A stretch of 40,000 nt of DNA from Syntrophaceae bacterium. Lineage in GTDB: Bacteria > Desulfobacterota > Syntrophia > Syntrophales > UBA2192. The translations under genes and the position numbers were made by a program. The DNA lies in NCBI GenBank assembly GCA_013177795.1, contig JABLXY010000004.1, forward strand, positions 1-40,000. The letters are read 5' to 3'. The notes under the pieces were generated by a model, which saw nothing but the letters and a program-made list of their open reading frames with translations, was not told where the DNA came from and did not search any database. The first letter of the stretch is position 1; each line of letters begins with the position of its first letter. Of the stretch, positions 8,664 through 15,891 are shown piece after piece.

Positions 8664-9965
8664 TCAGCCCGTCTTCGCTTTTTTCTGACGCCCCATTTTC
8701 ACGGCACAGAGATCCCCGCACATCGTGCAGCCTTCCTCGCCGGCGCTGGCGCTCTTCTCGAGCCACGCGCGGGAGCGGACGGGGTCGAGGGAGGCCGCGA
8801 TCTGGCCTTCCCAGTCGAGTTCCTTGCGCGCCCGGGCCATGCGGTGATCCCGCTCGATCGCCCCGGGGACGCCCTTGGCGATGTCGGCGATGTGGGCGGC
8901 GATCTTCGAGGCGATCACCCCTTCCCGGACATCGTCGAGGGTGGGCAGCCGCAGGTGCTCCGAGGGGGTTACGTAGCAGAGGTAATCCGCCCCGGCCCAG
9001 CCCGCGATGGCCCCGCCGATGGCGGCCGTGATGTGGTCGTACCCGGGGGCGATGTCCGTGGGCAGCGGCCCCAGGACGTAGAAGGGCGCCCCGCCGCAGA
9101 GGCTCTTCTCCAGCTGGATGTTGGCCTGGATGTCCCGGATCGGGACATGCCCCGGGCCTTCGATCATCACCTGGACGCCGCGTTCCCTCGCCCTGCGGGT
9201 GAGCTCGCCCAGCAGGATGAGCTCCTGCACCTGCCCGCGGTCCGTGGCGTCGGCCAGGCAGCCGGGCCTGAGGCCGTCGCCGAGGCTCAGGACCATGTCG
9301 TACTCCCTCGCGATCTCGAGAAGCCGGTCGTATTGCTCGTAGAGGGGGTTCTCCTGCCCGTTGTAGTCCATCCAGTGCGCGAGGATCGATCCCCCGCGGC
9401 TCACGATGCCCAGCAGCCGTCCCTGTTTCTCGATGCACTCCACGCTTCGGCGCGTCACGCCGCAGTGGACGGTGATGAAGTCGACGCCGTCCTCGCCGTT
9501 CTCCTCGATGGCCCGGAAGAGGTCGTCCGCGGTCATCTCCACGATGGCCTTGCCGGCTTTCACGGCCCCCACGGCGGCCTGGTAGATGGGCACGGTCCCC
9601 ACGGCGACCGTCGATGCGCCGATGACGGCGCGCCGGATCGCCCCGAGGTCGCCGCCCGTGGAGAGATCCATGATCGTGTCCGTCCCCGCGGCAATCGAGA
9701 CGCGGACCTTCTCCATCTCCAGGGCCAGATCAGCACGGTCCCTCGAGGTCCCGATGTTCGTGTTGATCTTCGTCCGGAGCCCCTTGCCGATGGCCAGGGG
9801 CGCGATCGCCGTGTGCCGGTTATTGCGGACGACGACGATCGTCCCTTCCTCGACCCCTTTTCGGATGGTTTCGGGATCGACATTCTCCTGCTTCGCGCAG
9901 GCGGTCATCTCCTCGGAGACGATCCCCTTGCGTGCCGCCTCCAGTTGTGTGAGCCTGCCCTTCAT
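8664..9965 (-). CDS. thiC: Phosphomethylpyrimidine synthase ThiC
   Basis: A 433-residue radical-SAM enzyme that rearranges aminoimidazole ribotide to hydroxymethylpyrimidine phosphate. It is the short form found in many anaerobes and archaea, without the N-terminal domain of the E. coli enzyme. Diagnostic stretches are KINTNIGTS, DTIMDLSTGGD, GVDFITVHCGVT, MIEGPGHVP and PTDIAPGYDHI. The C-terminal cluster motif is CTMCGDLC (413-420), a CX2CX3C spacing, one residue shorter than the E. coli CX2CX4C; short-type ThiC may share this. ATG 9965 has GGAG upstream and lies 14 nt after thi4, so it is the third gene of the riboswitch-led thiamine operon. Confidence 0.96.
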   Translation of the reverse strand: MKGRLTQLEAARKGIVSEEMTACAKQENVDPETIRKGVEEGTIVVVRNNRHTAIAPLAIGKGLRTKINTNIGTSRDRADLALEMEKVRVSIAAGTDTIMDLSTGGDLGAIRRAVIGASTVAVGTVPIYQAAVGAVKAGKAIVEMTADDLFRAIEENGEDGVDFITVHCGVTRRSVECIEKQGRLLGIVSRGGSILAHWMDYNGQENPLYEQYDRLLEIAREYDMVLSLGDGLRPGCLADATDRGQVQELILLGELTRRARERGVQVMIEGPGHVPIRDIQANIQLEKSLCGGAPFYVLGPLPTDIAPGYDHITAAIGGAIAGWAGADYLCYVTPSEHLRLPTLDDVREGVIASKIAAHIADIAKGVPGAIERDHRMARARKELDWEGQIAASLDPVRSRAWLEKSASAGEEGCTMCGDLCAVKMGRQKKAKTG

Positions 9966-9979
9966 GATCGCTCTCCGTT

Positions 9980-10753
9980 TCAGCCCGCGGCCAGGATCTG
10001 CTCGGCCACCTTTCGGCCGGACAGCAGCATCCCGCCGAAGATAGGCCCCATGCGCGGGCCGCCGAAGGCCGCGTTGGCCGACATGCCGGCCACCCAGACG
10101 CCGGGGCAGATCTCCCGCGTGTTGTCGATCGTCAGCCGTTCGGCCTTTTCGGACCACATGGAGCGCTCTCCCATGAGCTTGCCCGTCGGGGTGTTGAGCG
10201 TCACGTCGGCCTTTCGCTCGATGACGCGCAGCACCTCCGTGTCGTGCCCCGTGGCATCGATGACGGCCTTCGCATGGATCGTCAGCGGGTCGACGTGGAG
10301 CCCTGTCATCTCCACGGGCGACCAGGTGATGACGAGCCCCATGACGCGGTTGTCTCGGATCACCACGTCCTCCACGGTGATGCAGTTGAAGACCTTCGCG
10401 CCGGCCTGCAGGGCCCGGGAGCAGATTGTCGTCACCGCCTCGATGGCATCGGCGGTGTAGTAGCCGGGCTCGTACTCCTCCGTCCGGACCCCGAAGTGAT
10501 CGAGGATCCCCTTGGCCTCGGCCTGGACGACGATCTCGTTGAACATCATCCCGCCGCCCCACATGCCGCCGCCGATGCTGAGCTTGCGCTCGTAGAGGGC
10601 GACCCTCTTCCCCGCCTTCGCCAGGTAGTAGGACGCGACGAGGCCCGCGGGCCCGCCGCCCACGACGGCCACGTCGACGTCGAGGTGCGCCAGCAGCTTC
10701 TTCGTGTACGTCTCGACAATGGCCCGGGTGATGGTGACTTCGTTTAGCGCCAT
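9980..10753 (-). CDS. thi4: Thi4-type thiazole synthase (ribulose-1,5-bisphosphate type)
   Basis: A 257-residue FAD/NAD-binding enzyme that makes the thiazole moiety of thiamine from NAD and glycine. The dinucleotide fold is [20 protein letters not shown], followed by the family signature [12 protein letters not shown] and the C-terminal [13 protein letters not shown]. In yeast Thi4 a cysteine a few residues after TGHD donates sulfur and the enzyme is suicidal. Here [14 protein letters not shown] has no cysteine, matching the reusable, sulfide-using archaeal form; this is inferred from the family. ATG 10753 was chosen (AGGAG upstream); the frame opens at 10798. It sits between thiDN and thiC, and no thiG/thiS/thiH is nearby. 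Confidence 0.93.
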   Translation of the reverse strand: MALNEVTITRAIVETYTKKLLAHLDVDVAVVGGGPAGLVASYYLAKAGKRVALYERKLSIGGGMWGGGMMFNEIVVQAEAKGILDHFGVRTEEYEPGYYTADAIEAVTTICSRALQAGAKVFNCITVEDVVIRDNRVMGLVITWSPVEMTGLHVDPLTIHAKAVIDATGHDTEVLRVIERKADVTLNTPTGKLMGERSMWSEKAERLTIDNTREICPGVWVAGMSANAAFGGPRMGPIFGGMLLSGRKVAEQILAAG

Positions 10754-10826
10754 AATTCCGTTCTCCTCATGTGCGCGCACTCCCGAAAGGGTGCGCATGG
10801 TTTAGACTGTGACACTCGGATATAAG

Positions 10827-10920
10827 TCAAGAAGTGATGAAGTGCAGAAGCTCGAATGGGACCTTGCATTTTACCTGTCGTCTCCGCTCTTCTTGACATC
10901 TGCACTTCCTAACTTCTTGA
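10827..10920. repeat. Inverted array of 8-nt units between thiDN and thi4 (array A)
   Basis: Two 22-nt arms (10827-10848 and 10899-10920) are inverted copies with 2 mismatches, separated by 50 nt. Each arm is built of 8-nt units: on the plus strand GAAGTGAT, GAAGTGCA, GAAGCTCG (10831-10854); on the minus strand GAAGTTAG, GAAGTGCA, GATGTCAA, GAAGAGCG (10916-10885). The right arm contains the thiDN stop codon and encodes its last residues. In the operon transcript the arms would pair into a hairpin ahead of thi4. Confidence 0.8.
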
Positions 10921-12264
10921 TTTACGCAGGGCCTTCGACACCCTGAGCACCTTGTCGGCCACCTCGGCCGGGTTGCGCCCGAGGATGCGGACGATGGGCT
11001 CCTTGCCCTCGCCGCCCCGGTCGAAGACGGCGTCGGGGATGCCCCCGTGCCGCGACAGGGCGTCCGTCGTCCCCCACTCGAGGGAGGAACCCTCGCGCAG
11101 CTTCACCTCCCGAGGCTCGTGGGCCCGGTCGAAGCTCGCCACGTCGAACCCGAGGGCCTTCAGGATGTCGACGATCTCCTCGGAGAAGCGGATGTTCATG
11201 GCCGACCGGTAGCGGCCGTCGAAGCGCATGACCGCGAGGATCACCTTGGCGACGTGGCTCGAGGCCCCAAAGGCCGGGTCATGAAGGGTCTCCACGTTCT
11301 CCCCCACGCGGATGATTCGGCCCGGGACGGCGGCCACCTCCGCCGCCGACGTCGCCCCGGAGAGTGCGTAGCCGAAGTTGGACTGGATCTCGGGGACGAT
11401 GTTGCCCGTGTGCATGCCCTTGAGCCTCCCGATTGCCGTCTTCAGCTCCTCGATGCAGCGCCAGCGCTCGCCTTCGCGGAAGACCGGGGCGAAATGATTC
11501 GTCGGTCCCTGGCCCCTGCCGATCGCAAGGCCGAAGCGGATGGCCTCGGTGACGTAGTCCTTCGCCCGCTGCACGGCCTCGTGAACGCCGGCGCCCTGGG
11601 CAAGCCCCGTGGCGATGGCCGAGGCGAAGGTGCAGCCCGTGCCGTGCGTGTGCTTCGTGTCGATGCGCTTTACGGCGAATTCGTGGAAGCCCTTTCCGTC
11701 GAAGAGCAGGTCCGCGGCATCGCCCTCGAGATGCCCGCCCTTGACGACGACGTTCTTCGCCCCGAGCCCGTGGATCCGGACGGCGGCTTTCCGCATGTCG
11801 CTCTTTCTGGAGATCCGCATCCCCGTGAGGGCCTCCGCCTCGGGGATGTTCGGCGTGACGACCGCGGCCAGCGGGATCAGTTCCCTGATGAGGGTCTCCC
11901 GGGCCTCTTCGCGCAGCAGGCGGCTGCCGCCCTTGGCCGCCATGACGGGGTCGACGACGAGCTTCCGGATCCTGTACTGCCGGATCTTCTTCGCCACACA
12001 GCGGATGATCTCCGACGAGGAGAGCATGCCCGTCTTGGCCGCATCGACGCCGATGTCGCCCGCCACGGAGTCGAACTGCGCCTCGATGAACTCGACGGGA
12101 ATCTCGTGCACCGCCTGCACGCCGAGGGTGTTCTGGGCCGTCAGCGCCGTCACGACGCTCATGCCGAAGCCGCCCAGGGCCGTGATCGTCTTGAGGTCCG
12201 CCTGGATCCCGGCGCCCCCGCCGGAATCGGACCCCGCAACGGTCAGGACTCGCTTCACATCCAT
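10909..12264 (-). CDS. thiDN: ThiD-ThiN fusion: HMP(-P) kinase and thiamine-phosphate synthase
   Basis: A 451-residue bifunctional enzyme. Residues 1-260 are ThiD, which phosphorylates hydroxymethylpyrimidine (phosphate): GSDSGGGAGIQAD (11-23) at the substrate site, VVDPVMAAKGG, and the anion-hole motif HTHGTGCTFASA (205-216). Residues 280-450 are ThiN, the non-ThiE thiamine-phosphate synthase joined to ThiD in many archaea and some anaerobes (SNFGYALSGA, RIIRVGENVETLHDPAFGASSHVAKVIL region). It therefore replaces ThiE. ATG 12264 lies behind GAGGAGG; an earlier in-frame start at 12291 would fall inside the leader terminator. It is the first gene of the operon under the TPP riboswitch. Its stop codon lies inside a repeat arm. 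Confidence 0.95.
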   Translation of the reverse strand: MDVKRVLTVAGSDSGGGAGIQADLKTITALGGFGMSVVTALTAQNTLGVQAVHEIPVEFIEAQFDSVAGDIGVDAAKTGMLSSSEIIRCVAKKIRQYRIRKLVVDPVMAAKGGSRLLREEARETLIRELIPLAAVVTPNIPEAEALTGMRISRKSDMRKAAVRIHGLGAKNVVVKGGHLEGDAADLLFDGKGFHEFAVKRIDTKHTHGTGCTFASAIATGLAQGAGVHEAVQRAKDYVTEAIRFGLAIGRGQGPTNHFAPVFREGERWRCIEELKTAIGRLKGMHTGNIVPEIQSNFGYALSGATSAAEVAAVPGRIIRVGENVETLHDPAFGASSHVAKVILAVMRFDGRYRSAMNIRFSEEIVDILKALGFDVASFDRAHEPREVKLREGSSLEWGTTDALSRHGGIPDAVFDRGGEGKEPIVRILGRNPAEVADKVLRVSKALRKSRS

Positions 12265-12277
12265 GAGGTCCTCCTCG

Positions 12278-12307
12278 AAAACAAAAAGCACACCCTGGTG
12301 GATGTGC
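12278..12307 (-). terminator. Riboswitch-linked intrinsic terminator
   Basis: On the minus strand GCACATCC, loop ACCA, GGGTGTGC (8-bp stem with one G-U), then TTTTTGTTTTC. It lies between the TPP aptamer and the thiDN start, so thiamine pyrophosphate probably controls premature termination. Confidence 0.85.
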
Positions 12308-12329
12308 CTTGAACCTTCATCGCTGCTTC

Positions 12330-12402
12330 CGCCACTCCCTACGCTGGCATTACCCAGGTCAGGTTCGAAGGGTATACTCTCAGCCTGTACGGCACCCCCA
12401 GG
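12330..12402 (-). ncRNA. TPP riboswitch (THI element)
   Basis: The minus strand carries the THI-box consensus: GGGGGTGCC followed by CTGAGAGTATACCC, then GAACCTGACCTGGGTAATGC and CAGCGTAGGGAG. The CUGAGA and the ACCUGA/GGGUAAUGCCAGCG parts form the two TPP-sensing helices. It lies in the leader of thiDN-thi4-thiC with a terminator downstream, so binding of TPP should switch the operon off. Confidence 0.95.
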
Positions 12403-12425
12403 ATCGGCTATTCAATTGTAGAAAT

Positions 12426-12454
12426 AACTTACCCCAGCCGGGGGGGGGAATCAA
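12426..12454 (-). promoter_or_regulatory. thi operon promoter with G9/C9 tract in spacer
   Basis: On the minus strand TTGATT (12454-12449), a 17-nt spacer, TAAGTT (12431-12426), about 25 nt before the aptamer. The spacer contains nine consecutive C on the minus strand (nine G at 12440-12448). Confidence 0.5.
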
Positions 12455-12565
12455 GGAAATAATCGGGGTTGCACGCCGGCCGGCCGTCGTCGAATTGAGC
12501 TTGAAACAGGAATCATTCGGGGGTAAGGATTTTCACTCAATCCGAACCGGAGACGAGAGCCCTCG

Positions 12566-13759
12566 ATGACACAGGGACGTCTTGTATTCCTGATCTGTTT
12601 CGCCGAAATTCTGTCCATGACGGGAACCATGTATTTCCCGGCCCTGCTGCCTTCCTTCCAAGCCGAGTGGGGGCTGACCAATACGGAGGCAGGCTGGGTC
12701 AACGGCGTCTTCTTCGCGGGCTATGCAATGGCATCGCCCGTGCTCGTGAGCTTCACGGACCGCGTCACGGCCCACCGGGTCTACCTGCCGTCTGCGCTTC
12801 TTGCCGCCCTTTCCATATTCCTCTTCGGCTGGCTTGCCGAAGGCACCTGGACGGCGTCGGCGCTGCGGCTGCTTGCGGGAATCGGTCTCGCAGGAACCTA
12901 CATGCCCGGCCTCAAGGCCCTGAGCGACAATCTCTCCGGACCGGACCAGAGCCGTCACATCGTGTTCTACACGGCATCCTACGGCGTGGGGACGGCGCTT
13001 TCCGTCTATCTCGCCGGGCTCCTGGAGCCGGTCACGGGCTGGCGCCTGGGGGCGGAGCTTCTCGCGCTCGGGCCGCTGGGTGCGTTCCTGATCTTTGCCG
13101 CCGTCGTGCCGCCGGGCAAACCCGCGGTGTCCGGGGCGGGCCTGCGTTTCTCGCGAAACGACCTGAAGGTCGTCCTGGGCAACCGGCCCGTCGTGGGCTA
13201 CATCCTGGGCTACGGGTCTCACAGTTGGGAGCTCTTCGGTTTCCGGTCCTGGCTCGTGGCCTTCCTCGCGTACAGCCTGAGTCTCCATCCCGGGTTCACC
13301 CCTTCGATGAGTCCCCAGAACGTCGCCATGCTCATCCTGCTTGCGGGAGTGCCCGCCAGCATCCTCGGAAACGAGGGGGCCATGGCCTGGGGGCGCCGCA
13401 GGGCCCTTTCCGTTTACATGATCGGGTCGGGCCTGCTCGGATGTGTCGTCGGGTTCACCGCGGGGCTCCACTTCTACCTCGTCACTGCCGTTTGCCTGGT
13501 GTACGGCATGGCGAATCTCTTCGACAGCGGGGCCCTCACGGCCGGGCTCATTGCCGAATCGCCTCAGAGGCAGCGGGGATTGACGCTGGCCATTTACTCG
13601 TTCTCGGGCTTCGGAATGGCCTTCCTGGCGCCGCTGGCATTCGGGGCCATCCTCGACGCCGCCGGCAGGGAAACCCTGGCGTGGGGCCTTGCCTTTGCGG
13701 CGCTGGGGCTCGTCTGCATGTCCGGCGCCCTTTGGCTGAGGATTTTCCGGGCACGGTAG
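12566..13759 (+). CDS. Major facilitator superfamily transporter
   Basis: A 397-residue inner-membrane protein with about 12 hydrophobic helices and no signal peptide. Helix 1 is LVFLICFAEILSMTGTMYFPALLP; the loop after helix 2 (SFTDRVTAHRVYLP) is a degenerate MFS motif A, and TASYGVGTALSVYLAGLLEPVTGWR resembles motif C followed by the GWR of MFS loop 4-5. The substrate is unknown. It starts divergently from the thiamine operon, so a thiamine-related cargo is possible, but no riboswitch reads toward it. TTGAAA (12501) and TAAGGA (12524) at 17 nt spacing could be a weak promoter; only a distant GGAG serves as ribosome site. Confidence 0.85.
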   Translation: MTQGRLVFLICFAEILSMTGTMYFPALLPSFQAEWGLTNTEAGWVNGVFFAGYAMASPVLVSFTDRVTAHRVYLPSALLAALSIFLFGWLAEGTWTASALRLLAGIGLAGTYMPGLKALSDNLSGPDQSRHIVFYTASYGVGTALSVYLAGLLEPVTGWRLGAELLALGPLGAFLIFAAVVPPGKPAVSGAGLRFSRNDLKVVLGNRPVVGYILGYGSHSWELFGFRSWLVAFLAYSLSLHPGFTPSMSPQNVAMLILLAGVPASILGNEGAMAWGRRRALSVYMIGSGLLGCVVGFTAGLHFYLVTAVCLVYGMANLFDSGALTAGLIAESPQRQRGLTLAIYSFSGFGMAFLAPLAFGAILDAAGRETLAWGLAFAALGLVCMSGALWLRIFRAR

Positions 13760-13793
13760 TCCCGCACCGTCGGGAGCCTGCGGCTTCCCCGCG

Positions 13794-13822
13794 TTGACAG
13801 CGGCCCCGGGGCCGCCTATACT
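13794..13822 (+). promoter_or_regulatory. Strong promoter with a 16-bp palindrome filling the spacer
   Basis: TTGACA (13794-13799), a 17-nt spacer, TATACT (13817-13822). The spacer contains the perfect palindrome GCGGCCCCGGGGCCGC (13800-13815), a possible operator. It is about 30 nt before the MBL-fold gene. Confidence 0.75.
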
Positions 13823-13852
13823 CGGACAGGACAACTGACAGGAAGGATACTC

Positions 13853-14770
13853 TTGGCCGTCCAGCAGATTCGAGACAACCTCTGCCTGATCGACATCGAC
13901 CAGGCCCTGGAGGGGTTCCGGAAGTTCATCAGCGCATGGCTCTACCGTGTCAACGGCACGACGATCCTCGTCGATCCGGGACCGGCTTCCACCATCCCCT
14001 GCCTGGTCGAGCGCCTGAGGGGGGCCGGGATCGACCGGATCGATCACATCCTGCTCACCCACATCCACCTCGATCACGCAGGGGGCACGGGCCATCTGAT
14101 GCAGCACTTCCCCGACGCAAGGGTCAACTGCCACCCCAAGGGGATCCCCCACATGACCGCCCCGCAGAAACTCTGGGAGGAATCGAAAAAGGTCCTCGGG
14201 AGGGTGGCCGAGGCTTACGGCGAGATGGCCCCCGTTCCGGAGGCAAGCATTTCCTGGAGGGAGGGCATCCCGATCGGCACCTCCGTGGTCGAGGCCATCG
14301 AGACGCCGGGCCACGCGGCGCATCACGTCTCGTACCGCGTCGGAGACCTTCTGTTTGCCGGGGAGGTGGGCGGCGTCTACGTTCCCCTCGACAACGGGCT
14401 CTACTGCCGGCCGGCAACCCCCCCGCCCTTTCAGCAGGGGACGTTCAGGGATTCCATCGCCAGGCTGGCCGCCCTTGACGTGTCCCTTGTCTGCCTCGGG
14501 CACTACGGCTGCCGGAACGATGCCGAGGCCCTGTTCGACCGGGCCCGGCGCCAGCTCGATGCCTGGGTGGAGACGGTGAAACGACACCTTGCGGCCGGCA
14601 GCGAACCCTTCGAGGAACGGGTCCTGGCCGACCTCATTGCAACCGACCCGGGTATGGCCGGCTGGTCCGAGCTGCCCAAGGACATCCAGGCCCGCGAGCG
14701 CAACTTCTGCGTCAACAGCATCCGGGGGATCCGGATGTACCTGGAAAAGACTGAAGGTAAGAAGCTATGA
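13853..14770 (+). CDS. Metallo-beta-lactamase-fold hydrolase
   Basis: A 305-residue binuclear-metal hydrolase of the MBL superfamily. The metal motif is THIHLDHAG (His70, His72, Asp74, His75), with ETPGHAAHH and a later GHYG providing further ligands. About 80 C-terminal residues beyond the core form a charged helical part with a DxxxFDRARRQLDAWVETV stretch, as in MBL proteins with a C-terminal helical domain. The substrate is unknown. The start is TTG 13853 with GGAAGGA upstream. It has its own strong promoter. Its last codons (GKKL and stop) are made by the octamer array that follows. Confidence 0.85.
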   Translation: MAVQQIRDNLCLIDIDQALEGFRKFISAWLYRVNGTTILVDPGPASTIPCLVERLRGAGIDRIDHILLTHIHLDHAGGTGHLMQHFPDARVNCHPKGIPHMTAPQKLWEESKKVLGRVAEAYGEMAPVPEASISWREGIPIGTSVVEAIETPGHAAHHVSYRVGDLLFAGEVGGVYVPLDNGLYCRPATPPPFQQGTFRDSIARLAALDVSLVCLGHYGCRNDAEALFDRARRQLDAWVETVKRHLAAGSEPFEERVLADLIATDPGMAGWSELPKDIQARERNFCVNSIRGIRMYLEKTEGKKL

Positions 14771-14856
14771 AGCTGAGAAGTTTGGAGAAACCCACGACCG
14801 GTGATCGCGCCGGCGCCGTCCGAACTTCACAACTTCCCAACTTCTCAACTTCCGCG
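14753..14856. repeat. Inverted array of 8-nt units between two convergent genes (array B)
   Basis: Plus-strand units GAAGGTAA, GAAGCTAT, GAAGCTGA, GAAGTTTG (14753-14784), then about 36 unrelated nt, then four units on the minus strand, GAAGTTGA, GAAGTTGG, GAAGTTGT, GAAGTTCG (14852-14821). The MBL stop lies inside the left array and the tatD stop just beyond the right one. The arms can fold as a long imperfect hairpin in either transcript, so it may serve as a shared 3' end. Confidence 0.85.
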
Positions 14857-14857
14857 T

Positions 14858-15622
14858 TCAGGGGATCCTGAACAGGGCCTTCGCGTTGGCCGTGGTCACG
14901 GCCGCCACGTCTTCGAAACTCTTCCCCTTGATCTCGGCCACCTTCTTCGCCGTGTGGACCACGTAGGCCGGTTCGTTGCGCCTGCCGCGGAAGGGGTGGG
15001 GGGTGAGGTAGGGGCAGTCTGTCTCCACGAGCAGCGAATCCAGGGGCAGATCGCGGACGATGGAGCGCAGCGTTTCGTTTTTCTCGAAGGTCACCGTCCC
15101 CGGAATGGAGATGTAGAAACCCATGCCGATGCACTGTTTCGCCATGGCGTAGTCGCCGGAGAAGCAGTGGATGATGCCCCGCCGGGCGCCTTTCCAGCTC
15201 TTGAGCTGATCCAGCGTCTCCCGGTGCGCCTCGCGGTCGTGGATCACGACGGGGAGGTTGAGCTCCGAGGCCAGCTCCAGCTGCTCTCCGAAGCGACGGA
15301 TCTGGGTTTCCCGGGGCGAGAGGTTGCGGAAGAAATCGAGCCCGATCTCGCCGTAGGCGACAACTTTCTCCTGGCTCGCCATCCTCTTGAGCAAGTCGTA
15401 GGTCTCTGCATCGATGTCCTTCACCTCGTGCGGGTGAATCCCGATGACGGCGTATACGCCGGGGTGGCGGCGGGTGATCTCGAGGGCCTTGCGGCAGTCC
15501 TCCACGGTGGTCCCCACCGTGACGATGATCTCCACGCCGGCCTCCCTTGCCCTGCGGATGACCTGGTCGCGGTCCCGGTCGAAGGGGGACATCTCCAGGT
15601 GGGCATGCGAATCGATGACCAT
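14858..15622 (-). CDS. tatD: TatD family metal-dependent deoxyribonuclease
   Basis: A 254-residue TIM-barrel hydrolase acting as 3'-5' DNA exonuclease in DNA repair and turnover. All family metal ligands are visible: DSHAHLEM (His6, His8), GEIGLDFFR, VIHDREAH, IIHCFSG and LVETDCPYLTPHPFRGRRNEP. Length is typical. ATG 15622 was chosen at this motif, with AAGGGG upstream; the open frame runs to 15997 without family similarity. It follows a 62-aa gene by 11 nt and ends against an octamer repeat shared with a convergent gene. Confidence 0.93.
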   Translation of the reverse strand: MVIDSHAHLEMSPFDRDRDQVIRRAREAGVEIIVTVGTTVEDCRKALEITRRHPGVYAVIGIHPHEVKDIDAETYDLLKRMASQEKVVAYGEIGLDFFRNLSPRETQIRRFGEQLELASELNLPVVIHDREAHRETLDQLKSWKGARRGIIHCFSGDYAMAKQCIGMGFYISIPGTVTFEKNETLRSIVRDLPLDSLLVETDCPYLTPHPFRGRRNEPAYVVHTAKKVAEIKGKSFEDVAAVTTANAKALFRIP

Positions 15623-15633
15623 CGACAGGCCCC

Positions 15634-15822
15634 TTACCCTTTCGAGGGCTTCTTCCGGTCCATCTCCACGGGGACTTCCTCGGCAAGGGCCGACACGTCG
15701 GGGAGCGTGGAGAGGTACTTTGCGAGAAACGCGTCGGTCAGCTCGCCTTTCTTGAGTTTGAGCTCGATGATTCTCTTGTCTGCACTGCCCATGTTGAATG
15801 CCTCCGATCCTTCTTTCTTCAT
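15634..15822 (-). CDS. Small hypothetical protein, 62 aa
   Basis: Unrecognised. A soluble, Lys-rich small protein (GSADKRIIELKLKKGELTDA, then FLAKYLSTLPDVSALAEEV and a basic end), probably helical. It is believed real because GAGGAGG lies 6 nt before the ATG and it is packed between the permease gene (69 nt) and tatD (11 nt) on the same strand. Confidence 0.65.
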   Translation of the reverse strand: MKKEGSEAFNMGSADKRIIELKLKKGELTDAFLAKYLSTLPDVSALAEEVPVEMDRKKPSKG

Positions 15823-15891
15823 TCCGATCCTCCTCGTGAGTTCTCTGTGAACCCGCCGGTCTGACGGGAATGATCCTGCGGCTCAGCCGCC

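Noticed and set aside
8650-8665. GACCGG-CCTT-CCGGTC hairpin as terminator between the acyltransferase and thiC
   Set aside because: The stem is short and no T run follows directly on either strand.
14753-14856. Octamer array as a CRISPR array
   Set aside because: Units are 8 nt without unique spacers, are inverted in halves, and no cas genes are present.
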